A stretch of 44,344 nt of DNA from CAYLJO01 sp964383905 (GCA_964383905.1 CAYLJO010000019.1:1-44344); one strand, 5' to 3'; shown: positions 23,812 to 33,894, numbered from the stretch's first letter. Translations and numbers: made by a program. Notes: generated from the letters alone by a model not told the origin.

Positions 23812-23900
23812 AAGCTTTCATTCCTCGTTGTGGGGATCAGACCGGGATCGGCCGTGGTGTCCATCAAATCATTGGCGGATGCCGCATGAAGCCGGCTCGA

Positions 23901-24260
23901 TCAGGTCAAATTATCAAGCAGTTCATTCGTCACCGCGAACGGGTCGGTAGGTGGCTCATGGGCGGTGGCCGATTCGATTTCCTGCGCCAGCGCCAGCACC
24001 CCCTCGCCAAGGTCGGTATCGTTTGAGCAGATCTCGACGTATGCGGGTGAATCGAACGGCGTAATAATCAGGCTGCGCGGGATCTTTTTATCGGTGGCCG
24101 GAACATCGGGGCCAAGGATCAGGAGATGATTATTCCAGCGGGCATAACGGTGCGCCGAGCCCAGTTGGCGCTCCCAGTGAAGACCGCCGCTCTTGGTGAG
24201 CGACGTAATTTGTCCGAGCAGCGTGCGCAGTCGTAAAGTCGTAGCCGAGTCGCGGGCCAT
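23901..24260 (-). CDS. Hypothetical protein
   Basis: 119 residues, not recognised. AGGTGG lies just before the ATG. It has a helical start (LRLRTLLGQITSL), a beta-rich middle (NNHLLILGPDV, SLIITPFDSPAYVEI) and an acidic helical end. No signal peptide, membrane segment or cysteine pair is seen. It lies 89 bases upstream of the cNMP-DUF1003 gene on the same strand and might be co-transcribed with it. Confidence 0.55.
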   Translation of the reverse strand: MARDSATTLRLRTLLGQITSLTKSGGLHWERQLGSAHRYARWNNHLLILGPDVPATDKKIPRSLIITPFDSPAYVEICSNDTDLGEGVLALAQEIESATAHEPPTDPFAVTNELLDNLT

Positions 24261-24562
24261 TCCACCTCACCTGATAAGCTGTATTTACTTCGCCGAGCGT
24301 GAGGAGATTAACACCTTGGTAAATGCGCATCCATAATTTCGGAGAATCACGACCGGAGCGCCCGTCAAAGACGGTCATCGGCATCGACGAATTCCCGTGG
24401 TCATTTGCTACCCCGGCCGTGAGAATTGTAACATTGATGGCTCTCCTGAAAGAACCGCGCATGCAACAGTATCTTTTGAAGCTTGCATCCAAATGAGTGA
24501 AGAATGGTTGTCGCCAGAAAAACTCGTCGGATCCGCCTGTTTTGCCTCGTGGAGCGAATACA
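24261..24562. other. Gene-free stretch between divergent genes
   Basis: About 300 bases between a minus-strand hypothetical gene and the plus-strand M16 operon. Open frames exist on the minus strand (up to 24492) but look like chance: no ribosome site and no recognisable family pattern. It must hold promoters for both sides; I cannot pick them out with confidence. Confidence 0.4.
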
Positions 24563-25972
24563 ATGAGATTTTATCTTACCCTGCTTATGTTGTGCGCGCT
24601 GATAGCCCCGGCCGGCACGCCGTTGCTGCCCGTCGCTTCGGCGCAAACAAACGTGCCGCGCCTTAACTACAGGGAGCGGACGCTCGCCAACGGCCTGAAG
24701 GTTTACAGCATTGAAGACCATTCCAGCCCGACGGCCGCGATACAGGTCTGGTATCACGTCGGCTCGAAGGACGATCCGGAGGGCCGGAGCGGCTTCGCCC
24801 ATCTCTTCGAGCACATCATGTTCAAGAGCACCAGGAACATGAAATCCGAAATGATGGATCGTCTGACGGAGGATGTCGGCGGCTTCAATAACGCTTTCAC
24901 CAGGGATGACGTGACGGTTTACCACGAAGTCGTGCCTTCTAATTATCTTGAAACGCTCATCTGGGCCGAGGCCGACCGCCTCGCCTCGCTCAACGTTGAT
25001 GAGGCCAATTTCAAGTCTGAGCGCGCCGTCGTGGAAGAAGAGTTCCGGCAGAGCGTTCTGGCGCCGCCCTACGGCCGGTTCCTTTATTTGATCGACCAGC
25101 AGTCTTTCACTAACCACCCGTACAAACGTCCGACCATCGGAAGTATCGAAGATCTCGAAAAGGCCACACTCGCCGACGTGCGCGCGTTCCACGCGACGTA
25201 CTACCGGCCCGACAATGCGACGCTTATTATCGCCGGTGACTTCGATCAGAAACAGCTGGACAGCTGGGTCGACAAATACTTCGGGCGCATCGCGAGACCC
25301 AACGCGCCGCTGCCGCGCGTCCACGTCAAAGAACCCGCCCGTACGGCCGAGCGCCGGCTGGTCGAATACGGACCCAACGTCCCGCTGCCGGCTGTCGCCA
25401 TCAGCTACCTGGCTCCGCCCGAAGCGAGCGACGACGCCTTCGCGCTCCGCGTCGCCGAAGCCATCCTGGCTTCGGGCGAATCGTCGCGCCTGTACCACGC
25501 TCTCGTCTACCAGCAGCAGGTGGCCCAAAGCGCCGAGGCCAACGCGGACCTTCGCGAACACCCGGGGATCTTCGTTTTCAGGGCGATCCTGGCGAGCGGT
25601 AAGAAGCCGGAAGAAGCCGAGCGCTCGCTGCTCGCAGAGCTCAGGCGTATGCAGGAGCAGCCCGTCGCGGCCTCCGAGCTTGATAAGGCCAAAAACCAGC
25701 TCATCACAGGGCTCTTGCACGAACGCGAAACGAGCCAGGGCAAAGCTTTCGCGCTTGGCGAGGCGGCGGTTTTACTCGGCGACGCCAACCGCGTCAACAC
25801 CGATATCGATCGTCTCCAGCGGGTCACGGCGGCGGACGTGCAGCGCGTGATGCAGAAGTATTTCACCGACACGAACCGACTTGTCCTTTACTATCTGCCC
25901 GAATCGGCAAAGCCCGCCCAGGGGGCGCCAGCCGCGACCCGTAAGGCAGCGACAAAAAAAGGGCGCGGATAG
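24563..25972 (+). CDS. M16 zinc peptidase, catalytic subunit
   Basis: 469 residues from ATG 24563 (GGAG upstream); the longer frame from 24497 lacks a proper signal. A signal peptide ends VASAQ. The peptidase half shows the inverted zinc motif HLFEH at residues 80-84 and the downstream Glu in ERAVVEEEFRQ, as in insulinase/PqqF-type M16B enzymes. The second M16 domain follows (VAISYLAPPEA, SRLYHALVYQQQ, ELDKAKNQLI). It would cut peptides or small proteins in the periplasm. The next gene, 54 bases downstream, encodes a partner without the zinc motif, so they probably form a heterodimer. Confidence 0.92.
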   Translation: MRFYLTLLMLCALIAPAGTPLLPVASAQTNVPRLNYRERTLANGLKVYSIEDHSSPTAAIQVWYHVGSKDDPEGRSGFAHLFEHIMFKSTRNMKSEMMDRLTEDVGGFNNAFTRDDVTVYHEVVPSNYLETLIWAEADRLASLNVDEANFKSERAVVEEEFRQSVLAPPYGRFLYLIDQQSFTNHPYKRPTIGSIEDLEKATLADVRAFHATYYRPDNATLIIAGDFDQKQLDSWVDKYFGRIARPNAPLPRVHVKEPARTAERRLVEYGPNVPLPAVAISYLAPPEASDDAFALRVAEAILASGESSRLYHALVYQQQVAQSAEANADLREHPGIFVFRAILASGKKPEEAERSLLAELRRMQEQPVAASELDKAKNQLITGLLHERETSQGKAFALGEAAVLLGDANRVNTDIDRLQRVTAADVQRVMQKYFTDTNRLVLYYLPESAKPAQGAPAATRKAATKKGRG

Positions 25973-26026
25973 CTCCCGCGCGTGCGTACTCTTAAGTGGA
26001 ACGTGTCCGAGGAGGAGAGTCCGATA

Positions 26027-27550
26027 ATGTGCTTATTAAAAGTATTCGGCCGCATCAATTTTATGACGGGCATGCTCGCGGCCCTATTCATCAGCGCGGT
26101 ACCGGCCCCTACGCCGGCCCAGCAGGAGACGCCTCCGCCGCCGGCCGCCCCCCGCTCGATCAGCCTACCGAGACCGGTCGAGAAGACTTTGCCGAACGGG
26201 CTGCGCGTGATCGTCATCGAGCGAAGCACAAATCAAGGCGGAATGCCGCTCGTCTCCGCGCAGCTCCTCATTAAGAATGGCGGCGAGGTTGATCCACCCC
26301 AACTGGCGGGCCTGGCCAACATGACGGCCTCCCTGCTGACGCAGGGTACACAAACGCGCACGGCACCCGAGATCGCTGAAGCCATCGAAGCGCTCGGCGG
26401 CTCGCTTCAATCCGGCGCCCGCTGGGACGCCTCGACCGCGAATGTCGATGTGATGTCGTCGAAGGTCACCCCGGTGTTTGCGATTCTGGCCGATGTTGTG
26501 CGCCACCCCGTCTTCCAGGAAGAAGAGATTGAGCGCCTGCGCCAGCAGACCCTCGACGAGCTGCGGGTCGCGCTCGGCCAGCCCGGCTCCATCGCGCGCT
26601 TTGTGGCATCACGCCTGGTCTTCGGTGATAGACCTTACGGTCATCCGCTCACCGGAACACCGGAAACAATCAAGCGCATCAGGCGCGACGACATCGTCAA
26701 ATTACACGCGACGTACTACCGGCCCGACAACGCGATCCTTATTATCGGCGGCGACATTACGGCGGACGCGGCTTTTAGGCTCGCAGAGAAGGTGTTTGGC
26801 GACTGGCAGAAGCCGGCCGTTCCGCTGCCCCCGTCGAGCACTCAGACCATGCAGGCGCACGCCACGCAAAGCAGCCCGCGCGTTCTCGTGATCGATAAGC
26901 CGGACGCTGGGCAAGCCGCGGTCGTCCTCGTGCGCCCGGGGCTCAGACGCACGGACCCGGACTTCTTCCGCGGCCTTGTTGCTAACTCAGTGCTGGGCGG
27001 CGGCTATTCTGCGCGCCTGAATCAGGAGATTCGCATTAAGCGCGGACTCAGCTACGGCGCGGGCAGCACGCTCGACATGCGCCGTAACGTCGGCCCTTTT
27101 ATCGCGACGGCGCAGACCAAAAACCAATCGGGTGCGGAAGTCGCTTCGTTAATGATCGGTGAGCTCACGCGCCTCTCCAGCACGCCCATCCCTGACGCCG
27201 AGTTGATACCCCGCAAGGCCGTGCTCATCGGCAACTTCGGGCGCAATCTCGAAACCACCGGCGGCCTCGTCGCGCAGATCGGCTCGCTCGCGCTCTACGG
27301 TCTCAGCCTTGACGAGATTAACCACTATATCGACAACGTCCAGGCGGTCACAGCCGGCGAGGTGCAAAAGTTTGCCGGATCGCGCATCGGCGCGAATGAG
27401 GCTTCCGTCGTCATCGTCGGCGACGCTAAGCAGTTCCTTAATGATTTGCGCAAGCAATTCACGAATGTTGACGTGATTCCCGAATCAGAGCTCGACCTGA
27501 ACAGCGCGAGTCTGCGGCGGTCAGGCACCGGCGCTATCAATAAGCCGTAG
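26027..27550 (+). CDS. M16 peptidase-like partner lacking the zinc motif
   Basis: 507 residues from ATG 26027, with GGAGGAGAG upstream. A signal peptide ends PAQQE, followed by a Pro-rich stretch. The M16 fold is clear (PNGLRVIVIERS, LQSGARWDASTANVDVMSSK, TYYRPDNAILIIGGDI), but where HxxEH should be the sequence is LANMTASLL, so it cannot bind zinc in the usual way. The C-terminal domain keeps RGLSYGAGSTLDMR, the Arg-Tyr pair that non-catalytic M16B partners use to bind substrate. This fits a two-subunit M16B peptidase with the gene upstream. Confidence 0.92.
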   Translation: MCLLKVFGRINFMTGMLAALFISAVPAPTPAQQETPPPPAAPRSISLPRPVEKTLPNGLRVIVIERSTNQGGMPLVSAQLLIKNGGEVDPPQLAGLANMTASLLTQGTQTRTAPEIAEAIEALGGSLQSGARWDASTANVDVMSSKVTPVFAILADVVRHPVFQEEEIERLRQQTLDELRVALGQPGSIARFVASRLVFGDRPYGHPLTGTPETIKRIRRDDIVKLHATYYRPDNAILIIGGDITADAAFRLAEKVFGDWQKPAVPLPPSSTQTMQAHATQSSPRVLVIDKPDAGQAAVVLVRPGLRRTDPDFFRGLVANSVLGGGYSARLNQEIRIKRGLSYGAGSTLDMRRNVGPFIATAQTKNQSGAEVASLMIGELTRLSSTPIPDAELIPRKAVLIGNFGRNLETTGGLVAQIGSLALYGLSLDEINHYIDNVQAVTAGEVQKFAGSRIGANEASVVIVGDAKQFLNDLRKQFTNVDVIPESELDLNSASLRRSGTGAINKP

Positions 27551-27595
27551 CAAGTCACGCCGCCATCTTTTGACAGGAGAGTGAGGGTTCTTATC

Positions 27596-28255
27596 ATGCG
27601 GAAAGGTCACCTATTCTTTAGGGGCGGGAAACGGCTTGCCGTCATCACCATGTTCGCCTTCCTGTGGATTGGCGCAAGTGCGGTCGCCAACGCGCAGTCA
27701 AACGCCACGCAGGATGACGGGGCGGCCAGTACCAAAGGCTCTGCCGAAGTCGCCCGACGACTCGCGAGCCGCGACCCGCTCGAGCGCCAGCAGGCCGCCG
27801 AAGAGCTGGCGCGGCTCGTGGCGATGGACCAGCAAAAGATGGTCTCGGGCTACCGGCTGCAGGAAAAAAACGCGCACGTCAAACTCGCTCTTGACTGGGC
27901 GCTCTACCGCATGGGTAAGAATGAGGCCCTCTTCGCCATCGTGCACGACCTGGACTCTTCGCGCCACAATCAGGCCGCTTCATACCTCATGCAGCTCGAC
28001 AGTCCCGAACCTCTTTATATCTTCCTTGGTCGCTCGAATAGTCACACCAAGATCAGATTATTGGAGGTGCTGGCGCGAATCGGCGACCGGGCAACGCTGG
28101 ACCGAATTACTCCGCTCTCATCTTCACCTGATTCAAAGATCGCCGAAGCGGCAGTGGCGGCCGTCCGGGAGATCAACAGCCGCCTCGCACAGCCGCAGCC
28201 GGTGGCGCCGGCTCGCCCGCGCCAGGTCGGTAAAAAAGATGAGACCACGCCTTGA
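27596..28255 (+). CDS. Secreted HEAT-repeat-like protein
   Basis: 219 residues from ATG 27596; a GTG at 27581 is closer to an AGGAG but leaves too little space. A signal peptide ends VANAQS. The mature part is made of helical pairs with spaced Leu and Ala: LASRDPLERQQAAEELARLV, KLALDWALYRMGKNEALFAI, KIRLLEVLARIGDRATLDRI, KIAEAAVAAVREINSRL. This is a HEAT/armadillo-like scaffold for binding other proteins. It follows the M16 pair by 45 bases and is probably the third gene of that operon. A terminator lies just downstream. Confidence 0.75.
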   Translation: MRKGHLFFRGGKRLAVITMFAFLWIGASAVANAQSNATQDDGAASTKGSAEVARRLASRDPLERQQAAEELARLVAMDQQKMVSGYRLQEKNAHVKLALDWALYRMGKNEALFAIVHDLDSSRHNQAASYLMQLDSPEPLYIFLGRSNSHTKIRLLEVLARIGDRATLDRITPLSSSPDSKIAEAAVAAVREINSRLAQPQPVAPARPRQVGKKDETTP

Positions 28256-28281
28256 TTAATCGAACAGATCGCCGTTCGGGG

Positions 28282-28317
28282 CGGGGGCGAGATTCTGTGA
28301 CTCGCCCCCGTTCGCAT
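28282..28317 (+). terminator. Intrinsic terminator of the M16 operon
   Basis: CGGGGGCGAG (28282-28291) and CTCGCCCCCG (28301-28310) form a perfect 10-bp stem with a 9-base loop, followed by TTCGCATTTC. It begins 27 bases after the stop codon. Confidence 0.75.
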
Positions 28318-28390
28318 TTCTGCGTCAATGCGCATCGTGTGCTGAACACTTCCGCAAGTTATCAGGGTATACTATGACCCTGTTCACACT

Positions 28391-29902
28391 ATGCACCCGA
28401 ACCTTCGCTCATTCCTCGACCTGCTGGCACGCGAACACGATCTCGTCACCGTCGAAGCGGAAGTTGACCCTTATCTCGAAGTGGCCGAGATTCATCGCCG
28501 CGTGATCGCGCGTGGCGGCCCGGCGCTGCTCTTCAAGCGCGTTAAGGGGAGCCGCTACCCTGTAGTCACCAACCTTTTCGGCAGCCCCCGCCGTCTTGAG
28601 TGGGCGTTTGGCTCAAAGCCGGAAGCGCTCGTGCGCGAAGCCGTACAGGTTGCCGAATCACTTTTGCCCCCACGACCGGCAGCACTCTGGCAGCACCGGA
28701 CGCTCGCGCTCGAAGCTTTGAGGCTCGGCACGCGCAACGTGCGACATTCTCCCATCACGGAGGTCGCAGACCGGCCCGCGCGGCTCGACCGGTTGCCCGT
28801 CCTCACAACATGGCAGGAAGACGGCGGGCCGTTCATCACCCTGCCTCTCGTCTACACAGAGCATCCCGTCACACACAAGCATAATCTCGGTATGTATCGC
28901 ATGCAGCTGTACGATGCGCAGACGGCCGGACTGCACTGGCAGATCCATAAAGGCGGGGGCTTTCACTACCACGAGGCGGAAAGATCGGGCCAGAGGCTTC
29001 CCGTCACAGTATTTCTCGGCGGCCCGCCGGCCTTGATTCTGTCGGCGATTGCGCCCCTGCCCGAAGACGTGCCGGAGTTGGTGCTGGCATCCGTACTGGC
29101 AGGCGGGAAGCTTAAAATGGCCAGGAGGCCGCTGCCGGGAGGGCAGAGGTTGGTTGCCGAAGCCGAGTTCGCGCTCGCCGGGCACGTCCCACCGCACGAA
29201 AGAAGACCTGAAGGCCCGTTCGGCGATCACTACGGCTACTACTCTTTGCGGCACGACTACCCGGTCTTTCATGTTGACGCCGTCTTTCACCGCCGCGACG
29301 CGATCTATCCGGCGACCGTCGTCGGCAAACCGCGCCAGGAAGATTTCTACATCGGCGATTACCTGCAGAAATTGCTCTCGCCTCTCTTCCCGCTCGTGAT
29401 GCCGAGCGTTCGCGACCTCTGGACCTATGGAGAGACGGGCTTTCATTCGCTCTGCGCGGCTGTGGTGCGCGAGCGTTACGGGCGCGAAGCGCTGGTCTCC
29501 GCCTTCCGTATTCTGGGCGAGGGCCAGCTCTCGCTGACTAAATTCCTGATCCTGACAGACACTCCGCAGGACTTACACGACTTCAAGAGCCTGTTTGAGC
29601 ACGTGCTGGCACGCGTGCGCTGGGAAAAAGATCTATTCGTCATCTCTAACGTCTCGATGGACACGCTTGATTACACCAGCGGTACGATCAACGAAGGAAG
29701 CAAAGCCGTCCTGCTGGGACTCGGGGAGGCTGTGCGGGATTTACCGCGCGAATTCCGCGGCCACCTTCCCGCGGGTGTGGTGCGTGCCGAGGCCTTTTGC
29801 GGTGGGTGTCTTGTCTTAGAGGGCCGGCCGTATCAAACCGAGGCGGAGCAGGCGGCGCGACTGGCGCGCGAAGAGTCGCTGGCCGAATGGCCTCTGATAA
29901 TC
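28391..29902 (+). CDS. UbiD-family decarboxylase, C-terminus lost in the assembly gap
   Basis: 504 codons are present before the run of N. This is the UbiD family, whose members decarboxylate (or carboxylate) aromatic or unsaturated acids using prenylated FMN made by UbiX, as in ubiquinone or menaquinone synthesis. Family marks: DLVTVEAEVDPYLEVAEIHRR at the start, HNLGMYRMQ and WQIHKGGGFHYHEAE in the middle, then EGPFGDHYGYYS and DYTSGTINEGSKAVL. The first base downstream of the gap does not continue the family, so the true end is unknown. A -10-like TATACT (28368-28373) sits inside AGGGT-N8-ACCCT just before the ATG. No ubiX is seen. Confidence 0.92.
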
Positions 29903-30002
29903 NNNNNNNNNNNNNNNNNNNNNNNNNNNNNNNNNNNNNNNNNNNNNNNNNNNNNNNNNNNNNNNNNNNNNNNNNNNNNNNNNNNNNNNNNNNNNNNNNN
30001 NN
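29903..30002. other. Scaffold gap (100 N)
   Basis: Exactly 100 unknown bases, the usual placeholder for a gap of unknown length. It removes the 3' ends of the convergent UbiD and sensor kinase genes. Open frames that seem to cross it are artefacts. Confidence 0.99.
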
Positions 30003-31414
30003 ATTGTAAAAATCGCTCCACCGCCGGGCGCATTGCCGGCCGTGAGTGTGCCGCCGTGTTCCGTAACGACGCGGTGCGCGAGAGCGAGGCCGATCCCGTG
30101 CCCTTTCGATTTGGTGGTAAAGAATGGAATAAAGATGCGTTGCAAATCGGCCGGAGGGATCCCTTCGCCCGTGTCCTGGACAGTAGTAACGGCCCACCCC
30201 TTGCCCGCCTGATCTTTTTCACACGAGCCGGTAATGGTAACGCGGCGCTCCGTTCTGTCCGCGCCGATGGCTTCGGCAGCGTTGCGTAAAAGATTGAGCA
30301 ATGCCTGGCGCAACATGCGCTGATCCGCACGCACTTCGCAAAACTGGCCTTCAACATCAAGAGACACTTGGCGCTGTTGGTAGAACGCGCCCAGCTCACC
30401 CGTACAGTCGTCGATGGTCTCGCGGAGCGAGACATCTTCGAGTTCGAGCGGCTGCGGGCGCGCGAAATTGAGAAAAGCCGTGACCATTTCCGAAAGGCCA
30501 CGCACTTCGTGCAGCAGGGAAGAGGCCGCCGTGCGCCCGCGCTCGTCCACGTCGAGGTTTTGCATGAGCTGTGCATAGCCGTGCAAAGTTGCCAGCGCAT
30601 TTTTAAACTCGTGGGCGAGCCCCGCCGACATCTCGCCGAGGCTCTCCAGATTCTTTTTCAGCGCGACCTGCTCGCGCAATTGCGTCACCTCTGTGATATC
30701 CGTGATGAGACAAAGCGCGCCGCGCCCCCCGCGTTCCGGCAGCGGGTCGATCGGCGCGACGGTCGCCCCCAGCCGCCGCAAGCGGCCTTCCGTTCCGGTC
30801 GCCTCGACCTCTTCACGGCGATACACTTTACCGGTTTGGAGGCAACTCTCCACCATCTCGGCCAGTTCAGGCGAATTGCGCAGGAGGCTGCGCACACTTT
30901 GACCTACGGCCTCGCCGTCCGCCTCGATCAGGGAGCGCGCCGGGCCGTTGACGACCGTTGCGCGCCCGCGATCATCAAAAGCGACAAGGCCCGAGGGCAC
31001 GCTGGCGACAATACGCTCGCTGAATCTTTGCGCGGAATCGGCGCGCGCGCTCGCCTGGGCGCTCAAAACCTCTAATTCGCGCTGCTGCGCCTGAAGCTGT
31101 GCAACGACCGTCTGAAAAGTCTCTAAAACAAATTCGGCTTCGTTGTGCGTTTTATGAGAGCGCGCCGCTACCGGGGCGCGCTCAGCTTCTCCGACCAGTT
31201 GGCGGTAGGGACGCAGGAGCCAGCGCAATACAATGGCGAGAATCAACAGGCCGATCAAAATCACGGCGATGAAAACCATGAGCACGATCGGCCCGTGCGC
31301 GGGGGATGCGGACGGCGCGACTGTGAGGAGCGCGACGGCCAGCAAGTTGACGAGCAAAAATATGCCCGTCACCAATGCCACCACCTGCAAACGGCCTGCG
31401 TTACGAAACGCCAT
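30003..31414 (-). CDS. Membrane sensor histidine kinase, last residues lost in the gap
   Basis: About 470 residues from ATG 31414; a TTG at 31427-31429 would add five and neither has a good ribosome site. Two membrane helices (VVALVTGIFLLVNLLAVALL and IVLMVFIAVILIGLLILAIV) enclose a very short loop, so the signal may be sensed in the membrane or cytosol. A coiled linker leads to a PAS domain (about residues 130-245), then HisKA with phospho-acceptor His268 in GLAHEFKNALATL, and HATPase with LLRNAAEAI (N box), DTGEGIP (G1), FIPFFTTK (F) and GHGIGLALAHRVV (G2). Only the last few residues are missing at the gap. No response regulator is seen on this side. Confidence 0.92.
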
Positions 31415-31447
31415 AAAAGCTGTTTTCAACCACGCAACAAAGAGGGA

Positions 31448-31585
31448 TTCACGCCAAGTCGCCTAGAGCGGTATGCAATAGTAGGTATGGAGGAGACATC
31501 TCTAATCAGCGGGGGCTACTCCCATCGCTTCTGAATTGATTTCGCTTTCCCTCTGTGCTCCTCCTCTGCGGTTCAAATCCCCTCC
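31448..31585. repeat. Degenerate repeats between kinase and prepilin peptidase
   Basis: GATTCACGCCAAGTCGCC at 31448-31465 resembles the CACGCCAA element at 35130-35200, and CCCTCTGTGCTCCTCCTCTGCGGTTCAA at 31549-31576 (two words, CCCTCTGTGC and CTCTGCGGTTCAA) matches the family at 6081, 36088 and 42893. No gene is seen here. Confidence 0.5.
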
Positions 31586-31589
31586 TCAT

Positions 31590-32492
31590 TCAGTACACGA
31601 ATTGTCCGGCATACCATGTGACGATGCGCGTGCCGACGAGCAACGCCGTGATCGATCCGACACCCAGAAAGATGCCGAAGGGCAGGAGCATCTGCATATC
31701 GCGTTCGCCGCGCCGCATCATCACTGCCAGTCCGATGACCGAGCCTGACAACACGCCGAGAAAGATCGTTAAGACCGTCAAGCGCCACCCGAGGTAAGCC
31801 CCGACCATCAGCATCATCTTCACATCGCCCAGGCCCATCGCCTCAACCCCGCGCAGCCGCTTCCACAGCCAGCCCATCAGCCACAATGAGCCGCCGCCGG
31901 TCAGCGCGCCCAGCCCGGCGCCCAAAAGCGAGACGGCCCACACCGGCCAGTGCGCCAGCGCACTGCTTTTAGTTAATGACCCGAGATCGTCAAAATAGGG
32001 GTTTCCCGCGAGGTAGGGGATCGCCAGCCGCGCGACCAAAGCAAAGGCTATTCCGGGGTAAGTGATCGCATCCGGCAGGATCATGTGCTCGGCATCAATG
32101 AAAATGAGGGCGACCATCGCGGTCACGAAGATTAGGTCGAAGGGCAGCGCCACCGTTAATCCATCGCGCAGGAAAACCGCCAGATAAAGCAGCGCGGTCA
32201 ACGCTTCGACCGCCGGATAGCGCGCGGAAATCGGCGCGCGGCAGGCGCGGCAACGACCGCGCAACACAAGATAGCTAATAACTGGTATATTATCGTAAGG
32301 ACGGATGGCCGTCCCGCACGAAGGGCACTGTGAATTTGGGAACACAATGGATTCTTCGCGCGGCAGCCGGTGAATGACAACATTAAGGAAACTGCCGATT
32401 ATCGCGCCCAAAGCGGCGGTAAAGCCGCCTGCTACGGGCAACGGCAGGCCGAGCGCGGCATCGAACAATAGGCAGGTTTGGGTAATATTCAT
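31590..32492 (-). CDS. Prepilin peptidase (A24A, PilD-type)
   Basis: 300 residues. It has the N-terminal methyltransferase-like domain with IGSFLNVVIHRLP and two Cys pairs (CPSCGTAIRPYDNIP, CRACRAPIS), then seven or so hydrophobic helices. The catalytic Asp residues lie in FIDAEHMILPD and GLGDVKMM, as required for A24 aspartic peptidases. It cleaves type IV prepilin or pseudopilin leaders at the inner membrane and N-methylates the product. No pilin or secretion genes are in the window. It is divergent from the carboxypeptidase gene. Confidence 0.95.
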   Translation of the reverse strand: MNITQTCLLFDAALGLPLPVAGGFTAALGAIIGSFLNVVIHRLPREESIVFPNSQCPSCGTAIRPYDNIPVISYLVLRGRCRACRAPISARYPAVEALTALLYLAVFLRDGLTVALPFDLIFVTAMVALIFIDAEHMILPDAITYPGIAFALVARLAIPYLAGNPYFDDLGSLTKSSALAHWPVWAVSLLGAGLGALTGGGSLWLMGWLWKRLRGVEAMGLGDVKMMLMVGAYLGWRLTVLTIFLGVLSGSVIGLAVMMRRGERDMQMLLPFGIFLGVGSITALLVGTRIVTWYAGQFVY

Positions 32493-32619
32493 GTGAATCC
32501 TGTCTTAAAACAATGCGCGATCAAATTTAGCACCCCCCTCATGTCGCGCATCGCAGCCTTTACGCATGATAAAGCTTCATCTTTGTTTGCGAAAGAAATA
32601 ATTAATCGGGAGAAAAAAT

Positions 32620-33894
32620 TTGAATAGTCGCCGTCCAATCATTCTGATGCTTGCCCTCGGCATCATTATCATCGGTGCTCTGAGCCTCATCCCCTATACG
32701 CTGCATACAGTATCGGAACACAAGCTGCCGCTCGACGCGATAGTCTTTTCAGCGCCTGCCGCGAACAACAGTAGCCTGCCCGACAGTGCGCCACAAAGTT
32801 CGGACCCCGAGCCACTATTTGATGTGGCGTCGTGGTATGCGACGCACGGCGAAGAGCCCGAAGCGCACGGCGTCTTGATCGAGTCGCTTGATGGGCAGCG
32901 CGTTTACGCCTCGCATAATGCCGATATCGCGTTCAATCCGGCGTCGCTCATCAAGCTCTCTACGTCACTCGCCGCGCTCAGGAAATTGGGGGCCGACTAT
33001 CGCTTCCAAACGCGCGTCTTGACGGACGGCCGGACGGATAATGGGGGCACGTTGCACGGTCACCTCTTGGTGATCGGCGGCGACCCTACATTCGGTGACA
33101 ATGGGGCAAACATTATTGCTAACGGATTGCGCGCACGCGGCATCAAGCGTGTCACGGATGGGGTCATCGTCTCGCCGGATTTCTGTTTCAATTACAGCAA
33201 TTCACCGGAAGAGTCTGCCGCGCGTCTGGCCAGAGCGTTGCGTATCGGCAACCCGCCGACGGGCGTGACGGGCGAAACGACGGGCGCCCCGCTCTTCATC
33301 TTCGACTCATACCCGTTGCGCGATGTGCTGCTTTACATGAATGCGCACTCCAGCAACTTCGTCGCGGAAAGGATCGGCGCATTAATCGGCGGCCCCGTCG
33401 GCGTGGAGAAATTTCTTACAGAGGAGCTCAAGCTTCCGGCGGACGAAGTGACTATCGAGAGGACGAGCGGCCGGGAACACAATCGTATGACGCCCCACGG
33501 GCTGGTGACGGTGCTCCGCGGGCTCATTGAAGAAGCTCGGCGGCAGGGGCTGGAGCCGTCCGACATTATGCCGGTGGCGCGGGACGATTCGGGCACGCTC
33601 CGGCGCAGGCTGGCCGGGACCGGTCTGGAAGGCGCAGTCGTCGGTAAAACCGGCACCCTCACCGCGGAGGTTGACGGCGGCATGGCGAGCCTCGCCGGAA
33701 TCGTTTACACCAAAGACGCCGGAATGGTTCTCTTCGCCATCCTCGACCGCGGCAACCGCATCTGGCAGAGCCGGCAGATGGAGGATCAACTGCTCGCCGA
33801 CGTAATTCATACACAGGCCGCGCCCCAAACAATTGCCAGTCCGACGCCACGCCACTTGCTCCCCCCTTCCAACCTCCGCATCGAAGGAGAATGA
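32620..33894 (+). CDS. PBP4-type (S13) D-Ala-D-Ala carboxypeptidase
   Basis: 424 residues from TTG 32620, with GGGAG eight bases upstream. An N-terminal membrane helix (IILMLALGIIIIGALSLI) anchors it outside the cytoplasm. The three penicillin-binding motifs are present: SLIK (SxxK, with the serine nucleophile), SSN (SxN) and KTG in VGKTGTLTAEVDGGMASLAG. It would trim or cut peptidoglycan peptides. It is shorter than E. coli PBP4 (about 480 residues), mainly because the inserted domain after SxxK is reduced. A small GC hairpin follows at 33950-33968. Confidence 0.9.
   Translation: MNSRRPIILMLALGIIIIGALSLIPYTLHTVSEHKLPLDAIVFSAPAANNSSLPDSAPQSSDPEPLFDVASWYATHGEEPEAHGVLIESLDGQRVYASHNADIAFNPASLIKLSTSLAALRKLGADYRFQTRVLTDGRTDNGGTLHGHLLVIGGDPTFGDNGANIIANGLRARGIKRVTDGVIVSPDFCFNYSNSPEESAARLARALRIGNPPTGVTGETTGAPLFIFDSYPLRDVLLYMNAHSSNFVAERIGALIGGPVGVEKFLTEELKLPADEVTIERTSGREHNRMTPHGLVTVLRGLIEEARRQGLEPSDIMPVARDDSGTLRRRLAGTGLEGAVVGKTGTLTAEVDGGMASLAGIVYTKDAGMVLFAILDRGNRIWQSRQMEDQLLADVIHTQAAPQTIASPTPRHLLPPSNLRIEGE

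Noticed and set aside
24130..24492. Minus-strand open frame of 120 codons upstream of the M16 operon
   Set aside because: It overlaps the 23901-24260 gene, has no ribosome site and no family pattern that I recognise; likely chance.
28391..30289. Open frame running through the N gap from UbiD into the other contig
   Set aside because: The continuation is antisense to the kinase and shows no UbiD pattern; the join is an artefact of N.
30368..31075. Plus-strand open frame of 235 codons
   Set aside because: Antisense to the sensor kinase with all its boxes intact.
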